Origin: Desulfovibrio psychrotolerans
Lineage (GTDB): Bacteria; Desulfobacterota; Desulfovibrionia; Desulfovibrionales; Desulfovibrionaceae
DNA length: 64,000 nt
Reading direction: 5' to 3'
Assembly: GCF_013340305.1 (NCBI RefSeq)
Contig: NZ_BLVP01000010.1
Span: 186,001 to 250,000, forward strand
The translations under genes were made by a program, and so were the position numbers. The notes beneath the pieces are model-generated. The model made no database searches, was not told where the DNA came from, and was given only the letters and a program-made list of their open reading frames with translations. Positions 9,876 to 18,163 of the stretch are shown here, in pieces (position 1 is the first letter of the stretch; each line of letters starts with the position of its first letter).

Positions 9876-10613
9876 ATGCGAATAGCCGTGCTTTCAGACA
9901 TACACGCCAACCTTGAGGCGTTTGCCAGCGTGCTCGCGGATATGGATTCCCTTGCGTCACCGCCGGAAGAGATCATCTCTCTGGGCGACGTTGTAGGGTA
10001 CGGGCCGGACCCGGAAGCCTGCATAAGGCTGCTGCGTGAGCGGGGTATTCTTTCCGTGGCGGGCAACCATGAGCTGGGGGTGGCGCGGTCGGACTGCCGC
10101 AGGTGGTTCAATTCGCAGTCGCGCGAGGCGCTGAACCGCACCTGCAAGCTGGTGGGCGATGAGACGGTGGACTTCATTAAGACCCTGCCCATGACGCTGC
10201 AGCGGCATAACGCCCTGTTCGTCCACGGGCTGCCGCCCGATTCCGCCCTGAAGTATCTGTATGAAGTAGACGAAGGGCAGTTTGGTGACCTGTTCGGTTC
10301 GTTTGCGGAGCCGGTGGCGTTTATCGGGCACACTCACGAACTGGAGCTTGTGGCGTGGGACGGAACCGCCGTGCGCCGCGAGCCGCTGCGGGAAGGGGTG
10401 CGGACGCTGGATACGGCCATGCGGTATCTGGTGAATATAGGCGCGGTGGGGCAGCCCCGCGATGGCGACCCCCGCGCCAAGTACGTGCTGTGGGACACGC
10501 ACACGCGCGGGCTGGCAGTGCGGTTTGTGGAATACGATGTGGAAACCACGATCAGCAAGTTCGCGGCGGCGGGCATGCCGCAGCGGTATGCGGACAGGCT
10601 GCGCGGAAGATAG
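9876..10613 (+). CDS. Calcineurin-like metallophosphoesterase
   Basis: A 245-residue cytoplasmic phosphoesterase of the YfcE/ApaH-like superfamily. Metal-binding motifs appear in order: LSDIHAN near the N-terminus (D8, H10), LGDVVGYGPDP, AGNHELGV, then VHGLPP and FIGHTHELE. The substrate cannot be read from sequence; such proteins include phosphodiesterases and protein phosphatases. It is followed after 18 bp by a Ser/Thr kinase on the same strand, so a phosphatase/kinase pairing is possible but inferred from position only. Divergent from gnd. Confidence 0.85.
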   Translation: MRIAVLSDIHANLEAFASVLADMDSLASPPEEIISLGDVVGYGPDPEACIRLLRERGILSVAGNHELGVARSDCRRWFNSQSREALNRTCKLVGDETVDFIKTLPMTLQRHNALFVHGLPPDSALKYLYEVDEGQFGDLFGSFAEPVAFIGHTHELELVAWDGTAVRREPLREGVRTLDTAMRYLVNIGAVGQPRDGDPRAKYVLWDTHTRGLAVRFVEYDVETTISKFAAAGMPQRYADRLRGR

Positions 10614-10631
10614 CGCTATGGCGGAGAACAT

Positions 10632-12095
10632 ATGAAGATAGGCCGCTACGAGGTGCGCGGGCTGCTCGGCAGGGGCGGCATGGGCGCGGTATACAAGGTG
10701 GCGCAGCCGCTGACGGGGCGCATTGCGGCGCTTAAACTGCTGCGTCCGGCAGATGTGCTGGAAGACCTGATGGGCATGGACGCGCTTGCGGCAGCCTTTG
10801 AAAAAGAGGCGCGCATGATGGCTGCGCTGGACCACCCGAACATTGCCTCAGTCTGGGACTGCGACACAGCGGTGGTGGGCGGCGAGCGGCGTCCGTTCTT
10901 TGTCATGGAATATTACTGCCTCAATCTGGGTATGCTGCTGGGAGAAAGCTACAGGGTGGAGGCACCCACCCGGCGGCTGCCGCTGGACCGCGCCGTGGGC
11001 TATGCCCTGCAAACGCTGGACGCCCTTGCGCGCATGCACCACGCAGGCATCGTGCACCGTGACGTAAAGCCCTTCAATATCATGGTCACGGGACGTGACG
11101 AGGTAAAACTCATCGATTTCGGCCTTTCCCGGCTGCGCGGCGAAACCGCGCCCGTGCAGGAGCGGCCGCGCGGGGTAAAGGTGGGGTCGCCCTACTATGC
11201 GCCCCCGGAGCAGGAGCGCGACCCGGACGGCGTGGACGGCAGGGCGGACCTGTTTCCCGTGGGCATCATGCTGTACCGCATGCTCACCGGCGTTCTGCCC
11301 AATGACGACACCCTGCTGGCGCGTGAGGCGGCGCGCAGCGGCAACGGCGGGCAGCGTATTCCCCCCGCCAGCCGGTACAGCGATGATCTGGACGGGGCAT
11401 GGGACGAATTTTTCCATACCGCCACGGCGGAACACGCGCAGGACAGGTTTGCCGATGCCCACACCATGGCGGCGGAACTGCGCAGGCTGCGCGACCGCTG
11501 GCGGGGCAGGGTGCGTAGCGTGTGCAACCTGCTGGATGACGAAACCGGGCCTGTCCGTGCGCCGGAAGATGCCGGGGGAGCCCCCCGTGTGGTCCGCCGG
11601 GAACCCTGCAAGGTGGGGGTGCATGAGGCGCGCAGCCGGTTCGGGCTGGACGCGCTGTGGCGGCCCGTTTTTCCGGGCGGTGCCGCATCGCTTCCCCTGC
11701 TGGAAGACAACGGAGACGGCACCGTGCGTGATGAAGCCTCCGGCTGCATGTGGGTGCGCGGGAGCAGCGAGTATCCCCTGACATGGCAGGAAGCCCATGA
11801 GTATGTTGCCCTGCTGAATGAGACCGGCTTTGCCGGATACGCGGACTGGCGGCTGCCCACCGTGGAGGAACTGACCACCGTGCTGCGCGAGCCGCCCATG
11901 CTGGGCGATTACTGCGCGGCACCTGTTTTTGGCGATACGGGAACGCACGGGGCGCATGACGTGCTCTGGACGTGTGACAGGAAGTCGTATATGGCGGCAT
12001 GGTTTGTGAGCGCGTCCATGGGGTTTGTGGGCTGGCAGGACTTTACCTGCCGTTTCGGCGTGCGCGCCGTGCGCAGCGTGCAACGCAGGGCCTGA
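10632..12095 (+). CDS. Hanks-type serine/threonine protein kinase with C-terminal DUF1566 domain
   Basis: 487 residues. The N-terminal kinase domain (about 5-290) has the Gly loop LLGRGGMGAVYKV, the ATP-site Lys35, the catalytic loop HRDVKPFN (Asp144), DFG at 162-164 and an activation segment ending GSPYYAPPEQ; all key catalytic residues are present. A linker of about 65 residues leads to a Lcl/DUF1566-type C-terminal domain (about 350-485: EDNGDGTVRDEASGCMWVR, FAGYADWRLPTVEEL, FGVRAVRSVQ), usually found in secreted or surface proteins. No transmembrane helix is evident between them, so the whole protein seems cytoplasmic. ATG follows GGAG at 5 nt. Confidence 0.92.
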   Translation: MKIGRYEVRGLLGRGGMGAVYKVAQPLTGRIAALKLLRPADVLEDLMGMDALAAAFEKEARMMAALDHPNIASVWDCDTAVVGGERRPFFVMEYYCLNLGMLLGESYRVEAPTRRLPLDRAVGYALQTLDALARMHHAGIVHRDVKPFNIMVTGRDEVKLIDFGLSRLRGETAPVQERPRGVKVGSPYYAPPEQERDPDGVDGRADLFPVGIMLYRMLTGVLPNDDTLLAREAARSGNGGQRIPPASRYSDDLDGAWDEFFHTATAEHAQDRFADAHTMAAELRRLRDRWRGRVRSVCNLLDDETGPVRAPEDAGGAPRVVRREPCKVGVHEARSRFGLDALWRPVFPGGAASLPLLEDNGDGTVRDEASGCMWVRGSSEYPLTWQEAHEYVALLNETGFAGYADWRLPTVEELTTVLREPPMLGDYCAAPVFGDTGTHGAHDVLWTCDRKSYMAAWFVSASMGFVGWQDFTCRFGVRAVRSVQRRA

Positions 12096-12174
12096 GACGT
12101 TCCCGGCAAGGCGGTCAGCCGCGTTGCTGCGTGCTGTTCAGGGGCTTTCGCATGTCCGGTTGCGCGTCTTTTTG

Positions 12175-12324
12175 AACATGTCTAAACAGGCCAAAACAGG
12201 CCTAAGCAGGCCTAAACATGTGCGAACAGACCCGAACATGCACGAACAGACCCGAACATGCACGAACAGGCCCGAACATGCACGAACAGGCACGGACAGG
12301 CCCGAATGCGTTTGAACACGTCCT
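12175..12324. repeat. Perfectly phased decamer array (15 units)
   Basis: Fifteen contiguous 10-bp units without a single slip, consensus AACAKGCMCG (AACATGCACG, AACAGACCCG, AACAGGCCCG and so on). They fill most of the gap between the kinase gene and the Cys-cluster gene. No supported coding frame crosses it. Confidence 0.9.
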
Positions 12325-12380
12325 GCGCCTGCACCGCATCAATAACAGCCCGCAGGAAGTGACTTTTTAACAGGTAAATA

Positions 12381-12480
12381 CTGCCAGACAATGCCAGATA
12401 CGGTCAGATACGGTCATATACAGTCAGGCGCAGACAAGTTTGCCAGATTTACCAGATAGTACCAGATATCGTCAGACAAG
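12381..12480. repeat. Second decamer array (about 10 units)
   Basis: About ten 10-bp units with core YCAGATA (ctgccagaca, atgccagata, cggtcagata, cggtcatata ...), in exact register for the first six, then with 1-nt slips. It is unrelated in sequence to the first array 57 bp away, but has the same period. It ends 9 nt before the start codon of the next gene and supplies part of its 5' UTR. Confidence 0.85.
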
Positions 12481-12489
12481 GAGACCGCA

Positions 12490-13167
12490 ATGGGTCAGAC
12501 CATACAGAGAGAATGTACGCGCTGCGCCACCTGCTGCGCCAAGGGCGGCCCCGCCCTGCACAGACAGGACATGGCACTGCTGGAAAAGGGTGCCTTCGGC
12601 TACAAGGATCTCATCACCTTCCGGCGCGGCGAACTGATGCGCGACCAGATTTCCGGCGGGCTGGTGCCGCTGGAAGAGGAGATTGTGAAGCTGCGCGGGC
12701 GCGATGCCGCCTCGTGGACCTGCTGTTTCCTGAACGTGGTGGACAGGCTGTGCTTCATCTATGCCGACCGCCCGTCGGAATGCCGCGCGCTGGACTGCTG
12801 GAACCCGGAAACCATTGAAGCCATGTACAACAAGGACCGCGTGACCCGTGAGGATATTCTGGGCGCGGACTCCGGTGCGGCGGAACTGGTGCGCGTGCAT
12901 GAGGAAAAGTGCGGATACCCCATGCTGGAACGGCTTGCCGCCGCCTTTGATCAGGACCCTGCCGCGCGTGAAGCCTTTGCGGAAGCCGTGCGCTTTGACA
13001 TGGCGTTCCGCGCTGTGGTGCGCGAAAAGGCGGACATTCCCGCCAACGAGATGGATTTTTATTTCGGCCGTCCCCTTTCGGAAACGGCTCACATCTTCGG
13101 GCTGCGCGTGGTGGTCACAGAGCACGGCCCGCAGGTGGAGCGCGAATCTGCACCCGCAGCGGCATAG
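12490..13167 (+). CDS. YkgJ-family cysteine-cluster protein
   Basis: 225 residues of the family with a predicted Fe-S or zinc cluster (UPF0153-like). The N-terminus has CTRCATCCAKGGPAL; further Cys follow in TCCFLNVVDRLCFIYADRPSECRALDCW, which fits the family signature YxxRPxxCR. Cytoplasmic; no signal peptide. The biochemical role is unknown for the family. ATG is preceded by AAGGAG at 6 nt. A second protein with this domain type, fused to a phosphatase, is encoded at 40545-41840. Confidence 0.85.
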   Translation: MGQTIQRECTRCATCCAKGGPALHRQDMALLEKGAFGYKDLITFRRGELMRDQISGGLVPLEEEIVKLRGRDAASWTCCFLNVVDRLCFIYADRPSECRALDCWNPETIEAMYNKDRVTREDILGADSGAAELVRVHEEKCGYPMLERLAAAFDQDPAAREAFAEAVRFDMAFRAVVREKADIPANEMDFYFGRPLSETAHIFGLRVVVTEHGPQVERESAPAAA

Positions 13168-13342
13168 CCGTCTGCATAAAGCACGTTTTTCCAACAGACA
13201 GCGTACAAGGTAAGGCGCACGGAATATGGCTGCACATCATCACCATCACGGGCCGCACGGCAATCACGGGCACGGCTGCGGCTGCTGTGCGGAACACGGC
13301 GGCACGGCGGCAACGGCGGAAACGGGCGGCAAGGAGAGAGGC

Positions 13343-14314
13343 ATGTATATTGTCACCGGAGGGGCGGGGTTCATCGGCAGCGCCATGGTCTGGAAACTCA
13401 ATGAGATGGGCATAACAGACATCGTGGTGGTGGATAATCTGGCCAGCACGGAAAAGTGGAAGAATCTGGTCAACCGCACCTATGCGGAATACCTGCACCG
13501 GGACGCCTTTCTGGACCTTGTGCTGCACGACGAGGTGCCGTGGGAGGTAGAGGCCGTCATCCATATGGGAGCCTGCTCCTCCACCACGGAACGCGATGCC
13601 GACTTCCTCATGGACAACAACCTGCGCTACACCAAGGCCATGTGCGAATTTGCGCTGGGGCAGGGTGCGCGGTTCATCAACGCCAGTTCCGCCGCCACCT
13701 ACGGGGACGGCTCGCTGGGCTTTGATGATTCCGTGCAGACCATGCTGCGGCTCAAGCCGCTGAACATGTACGGGTACTCCAAGCAGCTTTTCGATCTCTG
13801 GGCACACCGCGAAGGCAGGCTGGACCAGATAGCCAGCCTCAAATTCTTCAATGTGTACGGGCCCAACGAGTACCACAAGGGCAACATGATGAGCGTGGTC
13901 TGTAAGGCGTTTTCGCAGATAGGGGAAACCGGCGTGATGAAGCTGTTCCGCTCGTACCACCCGGACTATGCCGATGGCGGGCAGATGCGCGACTTCGTGT
14001 ACGTGAAAGACTGCGTGGACGCGATGTGGTGGCTGCTCAGAAATCCCGATGCCAACGGCCTGTTCAACGTGGGCACCGGCACTGCGCGGGAATGGAACCA
14101 CCTTGCCCGTGCCGTGTTTGCCGCCATGGAGCGCGAACCTGTCATAGAGTACATGGATATGCCGGAAGAACTGCGCGGCAAGTATCAGTATTTCACGCAG
14201 GCTCCCATGCGCCGCCTCGCGGATGCCGGATGCCCCGTCCGCTTCCGCAGCCTTGAAGACGGCGCGCGGGATTATGTGCAGAACTATCTGGCGCAGGTAG
14301 ACCCGTATCTGTAA
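13343..14314 (+). CDS. hldD: ADP-L-glycero-D-manno-heptose 6-epimerase
   Basis: Makes ADP-L-glycero-beta-D-manno-heptose for the lipopolysaccharide inner core. From the ATG at 13343 the product is 323 residues, the usual length. Short-chain dehydrogenase motifs: TGGAGFIGS (5-13), DNLASTEKWKNLV, NASSAATYGDG (Ser115/116) and YGYSK (Tyr143, Lys147). This ATG has a strong GGAG at 6 nt. The frame is, however, open back to an ATG at 13226, which would add a 39-residue His/Cys-rich extension (HHHHHGPHGNHGHGCGCC) with a poorer ribosome site; see findings. A glycosyltransferase gene follows 71 bp downstream, consistent with envelope glycan work. Confidence 0.93.
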   Translation: MYIVTGGAGFIGSAMVWKLNEMGITDIVVVDNLASTEKWKNLVNRTYAEYLHRDAFLDLVLHDEVPWEVEAVIHMGACSSTTERDADFLMDNNLRYTKAMCEFALGQGARFINASSAATYGDGSLGFDDSVQTMLRLKPLNMYGYSKQLFDLWAHREGRLDQIASLKFFNVYGPNEYHKGNMMSVVCKAFSQIGETGVMKLFRSYHPDYADGGQMRDFVYVKDCVDAMWWLLRNPDANGLFNVGTGTAREWNHLARAVFAAMEREPVIEYMDMPEELRGKYQYFTQAPMRRLADAGCPVRFRSLEDGARDYVQNYLAQVDPYL

Positions 14315-14385
14315 CGTGCCGCAGGCAGTGACCGGCCCTGCGGCGTTTCCCGTCCCCTTCCTGTAGCCGGCTGCGCGGGTGCCCC

Positions 14386-16233
14386 ATGATTCAGGCGTTC
14401 ACTCCTTCCGGGCTTGATGTGCTTTTTGATGCCGTTCCCACGCTGGAATACGGCGCGGTGGGGCGTGAGCATGTCTGGCGGCATATCGTCACGGCCTTGC
14501 AGGCTGCAGATACCCAGCGCACCGGCACACCGGCATCCGCGCCTTACGGGGCGCACCCGGAGAGCGGCGCGGACCTGTGCCGGCGGTTTGCGCGGGAGAT
14601 GCTTGTCTGGGCATTGCAGGAAGACCCGCTGGACGCGCGTCTGCTGGGTGTTGCCGCAGCTTCTTCCAGACAGGATATGCTTGCGGGCGGTATCGCAACC
14701 ACATGCCCGACCGGATTTTCAGATGCAGGCCCGGGTGCAGGCCTGGGCGTGCGTTCAGGCAGCCGGCGGGACGGGCAAGACCGTCTGCCCTTTGATTGCT
14801 GGCACGCGCTGGCGCAGCCGCCCGAAGCGCACAGTCCGGAATGCGAGGCCCTTCGCTGCGCCGAAACGGAAGACGAACTGTGGAAGGCCCTGCCGTTCGG
14901 TACAGGCAGGCTCCGTCCCGGAGGCGGCGGGCCGCTGTTCTGGCTCCGCGAGGGGCTGGAGCGGGCGCTGGATGCGGGATTCTTCGACCTTGCCCGGCAC
15001 CTTGTGCAAGCCATGCCGGACGATGTGCCCCAGCGGCATGCCCTCATTGCGCGGCTGCACGCCGGATGCGTTCTGCACGCCCTGTATGCCTGCGGCGATG
15101 CGGACATGCAGGCGCATGAGGCCTTTGCCGCTCTGGATCGTGTGACGCATAAAGGGTTCGCCCTGTGGCGGACCATGCGCACGGCAGGGCTGCTTGCCCG
15201 TCGCGGCGACTCCGGCGCGGCGGCATCCGCCTGCGCGGGGCTGTGGCGGGCAACGGGGTTCCACCCCAATCTGACCCTGCTCACGTACGAACTTGCCTGC
15301 CCCGCCCCCGGTGCCGACCTGCACAATGCCGCCACCGCCACTGCCATTCTGCTGTATTCATGGAACAAGGCCGATCTGTTGCGGCAGACGCTGGAAAGCC
15401 TGCGCGCCACGGAAACCGGGGCCTCCCCCGTTTTTGTGCTGGATAACGGCTCCACCGATGCCACGCAGGATGTGATAGCCGCCGCCCGCGCATGGTGGCA
15501 GCCGGGCCTGTTCCGGGATATCCGGCTGCCGGTGAACGTGGGGGCACCCGCCGCCCGCAACTGGCTGCTCACCCTGCCCGAGGTGCGCGCCCGGTCATGG
15601 GTTGCCTTTCTGGATGACGATATTCTGCTGCCGCAGGGCTGGCTTGCCGGATTGTGGAACACGGCGGCGGCGCATCCCGGCGCGGGCGCGGTGGGCTGCA
15701 CCATCACCGACCACGGGCCGCCCCACCATGTGCAGGGGGCGGACTTTCATCTGCTGCCGCAGGAACACGGGCGGAAGATGTTCGGGGACATGGCGGAGCG
15801 CATTTTCGTCTATTCCTACCCCATGGGACAGAGCGACACGTCCATGCTCCGGTACACCCGGCCCTGCCTGCATGTTTCCGGCTGCTGCCACCTGCTGAAC
15901 ATGCGCGCGCTGGATGCCTGCGGCGGATTCGACATCCGCTTTTCTCCCAGCCAGTTCGACGATCTGGAGCGCGACATCCGCTCCTGCCTCGGGGGCTTCG
16001 CGTCCGTGTACAACGGGGCGGTCCGCATCCGCCATGTGCAGCACTCCAGCCTGCGTCAGGCGCGCACCACGGCCCAGAGCGGGCATATTCACGGCAACAA
16101 GATCAAGCTGGAAGGGCTGTTCCGCGACCGGGACGTGGCAGGGCTGCGTGCCGCCATGCAGGGGGCCGTGCGGGACGACCTGAAGCGGAAAACGGCAGAG
16201 CTGCACGCCCTGTTCGGCCCGCGCACGGTCTGA
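14386..16233 (+). CDS. Glycosyltransferase family 2 protein with long N-terminal region
   Basis: 615 residues. The first ~310 residues are Ala/Arg/Cys-rich with no motif I recognise. From about 316 a GT-A fold begins: ATAILLYSWNKADLLRQTLESL, VLDNGSTDAT, NVGAPAARN, then the metal-binding FLDDDILLPQGW. A later CCHLLNMRALDACGGFD...SQFDDLERDIRSCL segment resembles the acceptor-side half of such enzymes. No transmembrane helix is evident. The donor and acceptor are unknown; a place next to hldD suggests LPS or another surface glycan. The start at 14386 has only a weak ribosome site. Confidence 0.85.
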   Translation: MIQAFTPSGLDVLFDAVPTLEYGAVGREHVWRHIVTALQAADTQRTGTPASAPYGAHPESGADLCRRFAREMLVWALQEDPLDARLLGVAAASSRQDMLAGGIATTCPTGFSDAGPGAGLGVRSGSRRDGQDRLPFDCWHALAQPPEAHSPECEALRCAETEDELWKALPFGTGRLRPGGGGPLFWLREGLERALDAGFFDLARHLVQAMPDDVPQRHALIARLHAGCVLHALYACGDADMQAHEAFAALDRVTHKGFALWRTMRTAGLLARRGDSGAAASACAGLWRATGFHPNLTLLTYELACPAPGADLHNAATATAILLYSWNKADLLRQTLESLRATETGASPVFVLDNGSTDATQDVIAAARAWWQPGLFRDIRLPVNVGAPAARNWLLTLPEVRARSWVAFLDDDILLPQGWLAGLWNTAAAHPGAGAVGCTITDHGPPHHVQGADFHLLPQEHGRKMFGDMAERIFVYSYPMGQSDTSMLRYTRPCLHVSGCCHLLNMRALDACGGFDIRFSPSQFDDLERDIRSCLGGFASVYNGAVRIRHVQHSSLRQARTTAQSGHIHGNKIKLEGLFRDRDVAGLRAAMQGAVRDDLKRKTAELHALFGPRTV

Positions 16234-16254
16234 TCGGCGAGGCGTGTCCTGCTT

Positions 16255-16311
16255 ACAGCGTGCGACCGACCAGACAGCGTATAACCTATCGGACAGCGTA
16301 CGCCCCGGCGA
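16255..16311. repeat. Three 19-bp direct repeats
   Basis: Three tandem 19-mers each beginning ACAGCGT (at 16255, 16274 and 16293) in the gap between the convergent glycosyltransferase and receiver-kinase genes. Internal positions are degenerate. Confidence 0.7.
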
Positions 16312-16377
16312 AGCGGATAGGGCAGGCCGCAGGGCGCTACCCCATCGTATTCTTCCTCACCATTTGGGCCGTGTACG

Positions 16378-17847
16378 CTATGCGGGCAGGCTGAGGGTGA
16401 GCGTGAGCATCCCCTCTTCCTGACGCACCGAGAGCAGCCCCCCCACATCCTTGGCAAGGCGGTGCGCCACGGCAAGCCCCTGTGAAGGGCCGTCCTGTTC
16501 AAAGGGCATGAGCACATGCTCGGGGTGCAGGGCCACGGTGGTGTGCAGCGGGCCGATGACCGATATGTGCTGCTGCCCCGGCGAGAGGCTGCTGCGCAGG
16601 ATCAGGGTTTCGTCCCGCGCCATCTGCAGGCTTACATTGGTGATAAGGTTCATCCCTATGTGGGCAAGAATGTTGTGGTCCGACTGCACGGGCGGCAGAG
16701 AAGGGTCCAGTTCCAGCACCGGGGTTATGCCGTTTTTTGCCAGCCGGGGGCGCATAATGTCCGCGCAGAAGCGGAATATGCCGTTCAGCGAGCATTCCTG
16801 CAGGTTCACGGATACCGGGCTGAGATAATCGCGCAGGCGGTTCAGCAGCACTTCCAGCCTCTGGGCTTCGGAAAGAATTATCTCGGCCTCGGGCAGTTCG
16901 GGCATTTTTTCCCTGAGCCTGCGGGCAAAGCCGCCCAGTGCAAAGATGGGGTTGCGGAATTCGTGGGCAATCTCATCCGCCATGGCACCCAGCGTGTTCA
17001 GTTTTTCCCTCTGCACCAGCAACTTGTCCAGAAAGGCGTGTTCCGTCACATCCGTGAGCACGCCGTCCATGCGTCCGGCAAAGCCGTTTTTGGCATCCGG
17101 CGGCACAATGCTTATGGAGGTTGCCTGCAACTGGACGAGATACCCGTTGCGATGCTGAAATTGAAATTCGTGGAAAAACGGTTCCGAGGGGTTGGCAAAG
17201 GCGGCGGAAAATGCCGCGCGCGAGGCATCCTGTTCCGGGCAGTGGATGTGGCCCATGAACCAGTCCGGGTGGCCCAGTGCCGTCTCCGGGGCATAGCCCG
17301 TCACGGCGGCGCATGTGGCGTTGATGAAATTAAGCTGCAGCCGTCCGTCCATGGAAAAGACCACCACGGGCAGGTTGCGTACCAGAGAGTAGTAGCGGTT
17401 TTCCGCAATGCTCACGCGCTCCTTGAGCGATTTAAACTCAAGGCAGTTGCGCACCGTCTTTTCCAGCATGTCCATGTTTACGATGGGCTTGGTGATGTAG
17501 TCCCACGCGCCGGATTTAAAGGCGGCTATGGCGTCGTCTATCTCCGCCCTGCCGGAAACGATGATGATGGGAATGTCAGGCGATTCCCCCGCCAGCAGCC
17601 GCAGGAGCTTGCCGCCCTCTATGCCGGGTATGCCCAGGTCAAGCAGAACGGCATCCGGCTTTTCGTCACGGAATATCTGCAATCCCGCAAGACCGTTGTC
17701 TGTCTGAAGTACGGTGAAGCCCGCGTCTTCCAGCCAGAAGGCTATGGAATCGCGGACAACGGGGTCGTCCTCCACGGTCAGGATGGTGTATCCGTTCCGG
17801 GGCGGAGCCTCCGGGGGTATGGAATCTGAAAGCGTATCGGGCAGCAT
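16378..17847 (-). CDS. Receiver-PAS-histidine kinase protein with degenerate ATPase domain
   Basis: 489 residues from the ATG at 17847, which has GAGG at 6 nt; the longer open frame upstream is antisense noise. Receiver domain about 20-135 with acidic E26/D27/D28, phospho-acceptor Asp70 and Lys120. PAS domain about 150-270. HisKA helix with His295 (DEIAHEFRNP). The C-terminal HATPase_c (about 385-489) keeps an N-box-like MNLITNV, but the G1 motif DxGxG is replaced (VIGPLHTT) and the G2 motif GTGLGL is replaced (DGPSQGLAV). ATP binding is therefore doubtful. It follows mutL on the same strand; no cognate regulator is adjacent. Confidence 0.88.
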   Translation of the reverse strand: MLPDTLSDSIPPEAPPRNGYTILTVEDDPVVRDSIAFWLEDAGFTVLQTDNGLAGLQIFRDEKPDAVLLDLGIPGIEGGKLLRLLAGESPDIPIIIVSGRAEIDDAIAAFKSGAWDYITKPIVNMDMLEKTVRNCLEFKSLKERVSIAENRYYSLVRNLPVVVFSMDGRLQLNFINATCAAVTGYAPETALGHPDWFMGHIHCPEQDASRAAFSAAFANPSEPFFHEFQFQHRNGYLVQLQATSISIVPPDAKNGFAGRMDGVLTDVTEHAFLDKLLVQREKLNTLGAMADEIAHEFRNPIFALGGFARRLREKMPELPEAEIILSEAQRLEVLLNRLRDYLSPVSVNLQECSLNGIFRFCADIMRPRLAKNGITPVLELDPSLPPVQSDHNILAHIGMNLITNVSLQMARDETLILRSSLSPGQQHISVIGPLHTTVALHPEHVLMPFEQDGPSQGLAVAHRLAKDVGGLLSVRQEEGMLTLTLSLPA

Positions 17848-18084
17848 GCATGCCTCGTTCTGCTTTGGGCGGGAACCGGTTGCCGTAACGCGCAGTTCCG
17901 GGCTGTTTCCGGAGAAGCCGCGCACGCGGGTATACGGGACTGTCCGCGCCCGCCTTACCGTCACCGCACCTGCGGGAGTTGAGTGGTCAGCATACGGAGC
18001 GGGGACGCGGCCCGTCCAGTATAACCTTCTATACCCCTGCGGGTCATGCCGTGGCAACCGGTGCGTTGAAAAAAGCGCGGCATA

Positions 18085-18160
18085 CCGGAGCAGAGCGCCT
18101 CTTCCGGAGGGCCGCGCCGGAGCAGAGCGTCTCTTCCGGGAAACCGCGCCGGAACAGAAC
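18085..18160. repeat. 32-bp direct repeats (about 2.4 copies)
   Basis: CCGGAGCAGAGCG recurs at 18085 and 18117 and, as CCGGAACAGAACG, at 18149: a 32-bp period, with the first two copies highly similar (CTCTTCCGG shared). The array lies in the 316-bp gap between mutL and the receiver-kinase gene (17848-18163), just after the mutL stop. No gene is seen in this gap. Confidence 0.75.
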
Positions 18161-18163
18161 GGG

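Noticed and set aside
12025-12315. Plus-strand ORF with repeated Thr/Arg/Pro/Glu through the decamer array
   Set aside because: The frame exists only because a 10-bp repeat without stops is read; no ribosome site or homologous feature.
12175-12480. CRISPR array
   Set aside because: Units of 10 bp without spacers and no cas genes nearby; it is a simple tandem array.
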